Positions 13,620 through 13,631 of a stretch of 13,631 nucleotides of DNA are shown here, piece after piece. This stretch comes from Comamonadaceae bacterium (GTDB taxonomy: Bacteria; Pseudomonadota; Gammaproteobacteria; Burkholderiales; Burkholderiaceae_C). Numbering within the stretch: position 1 is the first letter of the stretch; each line of letters begins with the position of its first letter. The position numbers and the translations under genes were made by a program. Location of the stretch: positions 1-13,631 of the forward strand of contig JAAFHN010000021.1 in NCBI GenBank assembly GCA_013298415.1, given 5' to 3'. The notes under the pieces were generated by a model that saw only the letters and a program-made list of their open reading frames with translations, was not told the DNA's origin and searched no databases.

Positions 13620-13631
13620 AAGTCCCGCCGC
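13587..13631 (+). mobile_element. 5' end of a putative group II intron (truncated by window end)
   Basis: The last 45 bases start with GTGCG, the canonical first five bases of group II introns. They continue GCCCAGCATGGGTGC, where CCCA (13592-13595) pairs with TGGG (13599-13602). A conserved-looking domain I element follows: GCGGG (13612-13616), then TGAAAGT, then CCCGC (13624-13628), a perfect 5-bp stem whose GGGTGAAAGTCCC core is familiar from bacterial group II introns. The intron-encoded reverse transcriptase/maturase and the ribozyme's domains V and VI would lie beyond the window. The call rests on the 5' consensus alone. Confidence 0.65.

Noticed and set aside
1..13631. CRISPR array, rRNA or tRNA genes
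   Set aside because: No regularly spaced repeats, tRNA-like cloverleaf or rRNA sequence was noticed on reading; the only RNA-like element is the intron start at the right edge.

Overview
The window looks like a chromosomal segment of a Burkholderiales beta-proteobacterium, probably Comamonadaceae or a close relative. The reasons are its moderately high G+C content and codon choice, a beta-proteobacterial-looking accD, and small proteins typical of that group (a TonB-C-like secreted protein, a DUF2306 membrane protein, a stand-alone LON-domain protein). The assignment is by eye; no search was run.

Region 1 (1-8709, + strand) is one tight operon for a nonulosonic (sialic-acid-like) sugar, most likely N,N'-diacetyllegionaminic acid. 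It enters from the left inside a HisH-type glutamine amidotransferase. Then follow a CMP-nonulosonate cytidylyltransferase (LegF/NeuA type), an unrecognised 476-aa protein, a nonulosonate synthase with a SAF domain (LegI/NeuB), a hydrolysing UDP-sugar 2-epimerase (LegG/NeuC), a left-handed beta-helix acyltransferase (LegH/PglD/NeuD), a CBS-pair/aminotransferase fusion (LegC/PglE) and a membrane-anchored 4,6-dehydratase (LegB/PglF). Read in reaction order the genes run roughly backwards: dehydratase, aminotransferase, N-acetyltransferase, 2-epimerase, synthase, CMP activation. Every enzymatic step from UDP-GlcNAc to CMP-sugar has a candidate. Junctions range from an 11-nt overlap to a 31-nt gap, which suggests co-transcription and translational coupling. 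The HisH fragment suggests an added amidotransfer step, for example an acetamidino group. The two parts that standard pathway descriptions do not explain are the 476-aa protein and the CBS domains fused to the aminotransferase.

Region 2 (8706-10315, - strand) holds a LON-domain protein whose 3' end overlaps that of the operon by 4 nt, and accD. They are separated by a short AT-rich spacer full of small inverted repeats.

Region 3 (10316-11289) has no well-supported housekeeping gene. It carries a + strand ORF with weak similarity, by eye, to the catalytic core of P4-type tyrosine recombinases, lacking the first catalytic arginine. It is probably a decayed remnant.

Region 4 (11290-13373) contains an XdhC-family molybdenum-cofactor protein (- strand) with no xanthine dehydrogenase genes beside it, a divergently transcribed TonB-C-like secreted protein with a twin-arginine-like signal (+), and a small DUF2306-type membrane protein (-).

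Region 5 (13374-13631) is a hairpin-rich non-coding or small-ORF stretch. At 13587 begins what looks like the 5' end of a group II intron, running off the window.
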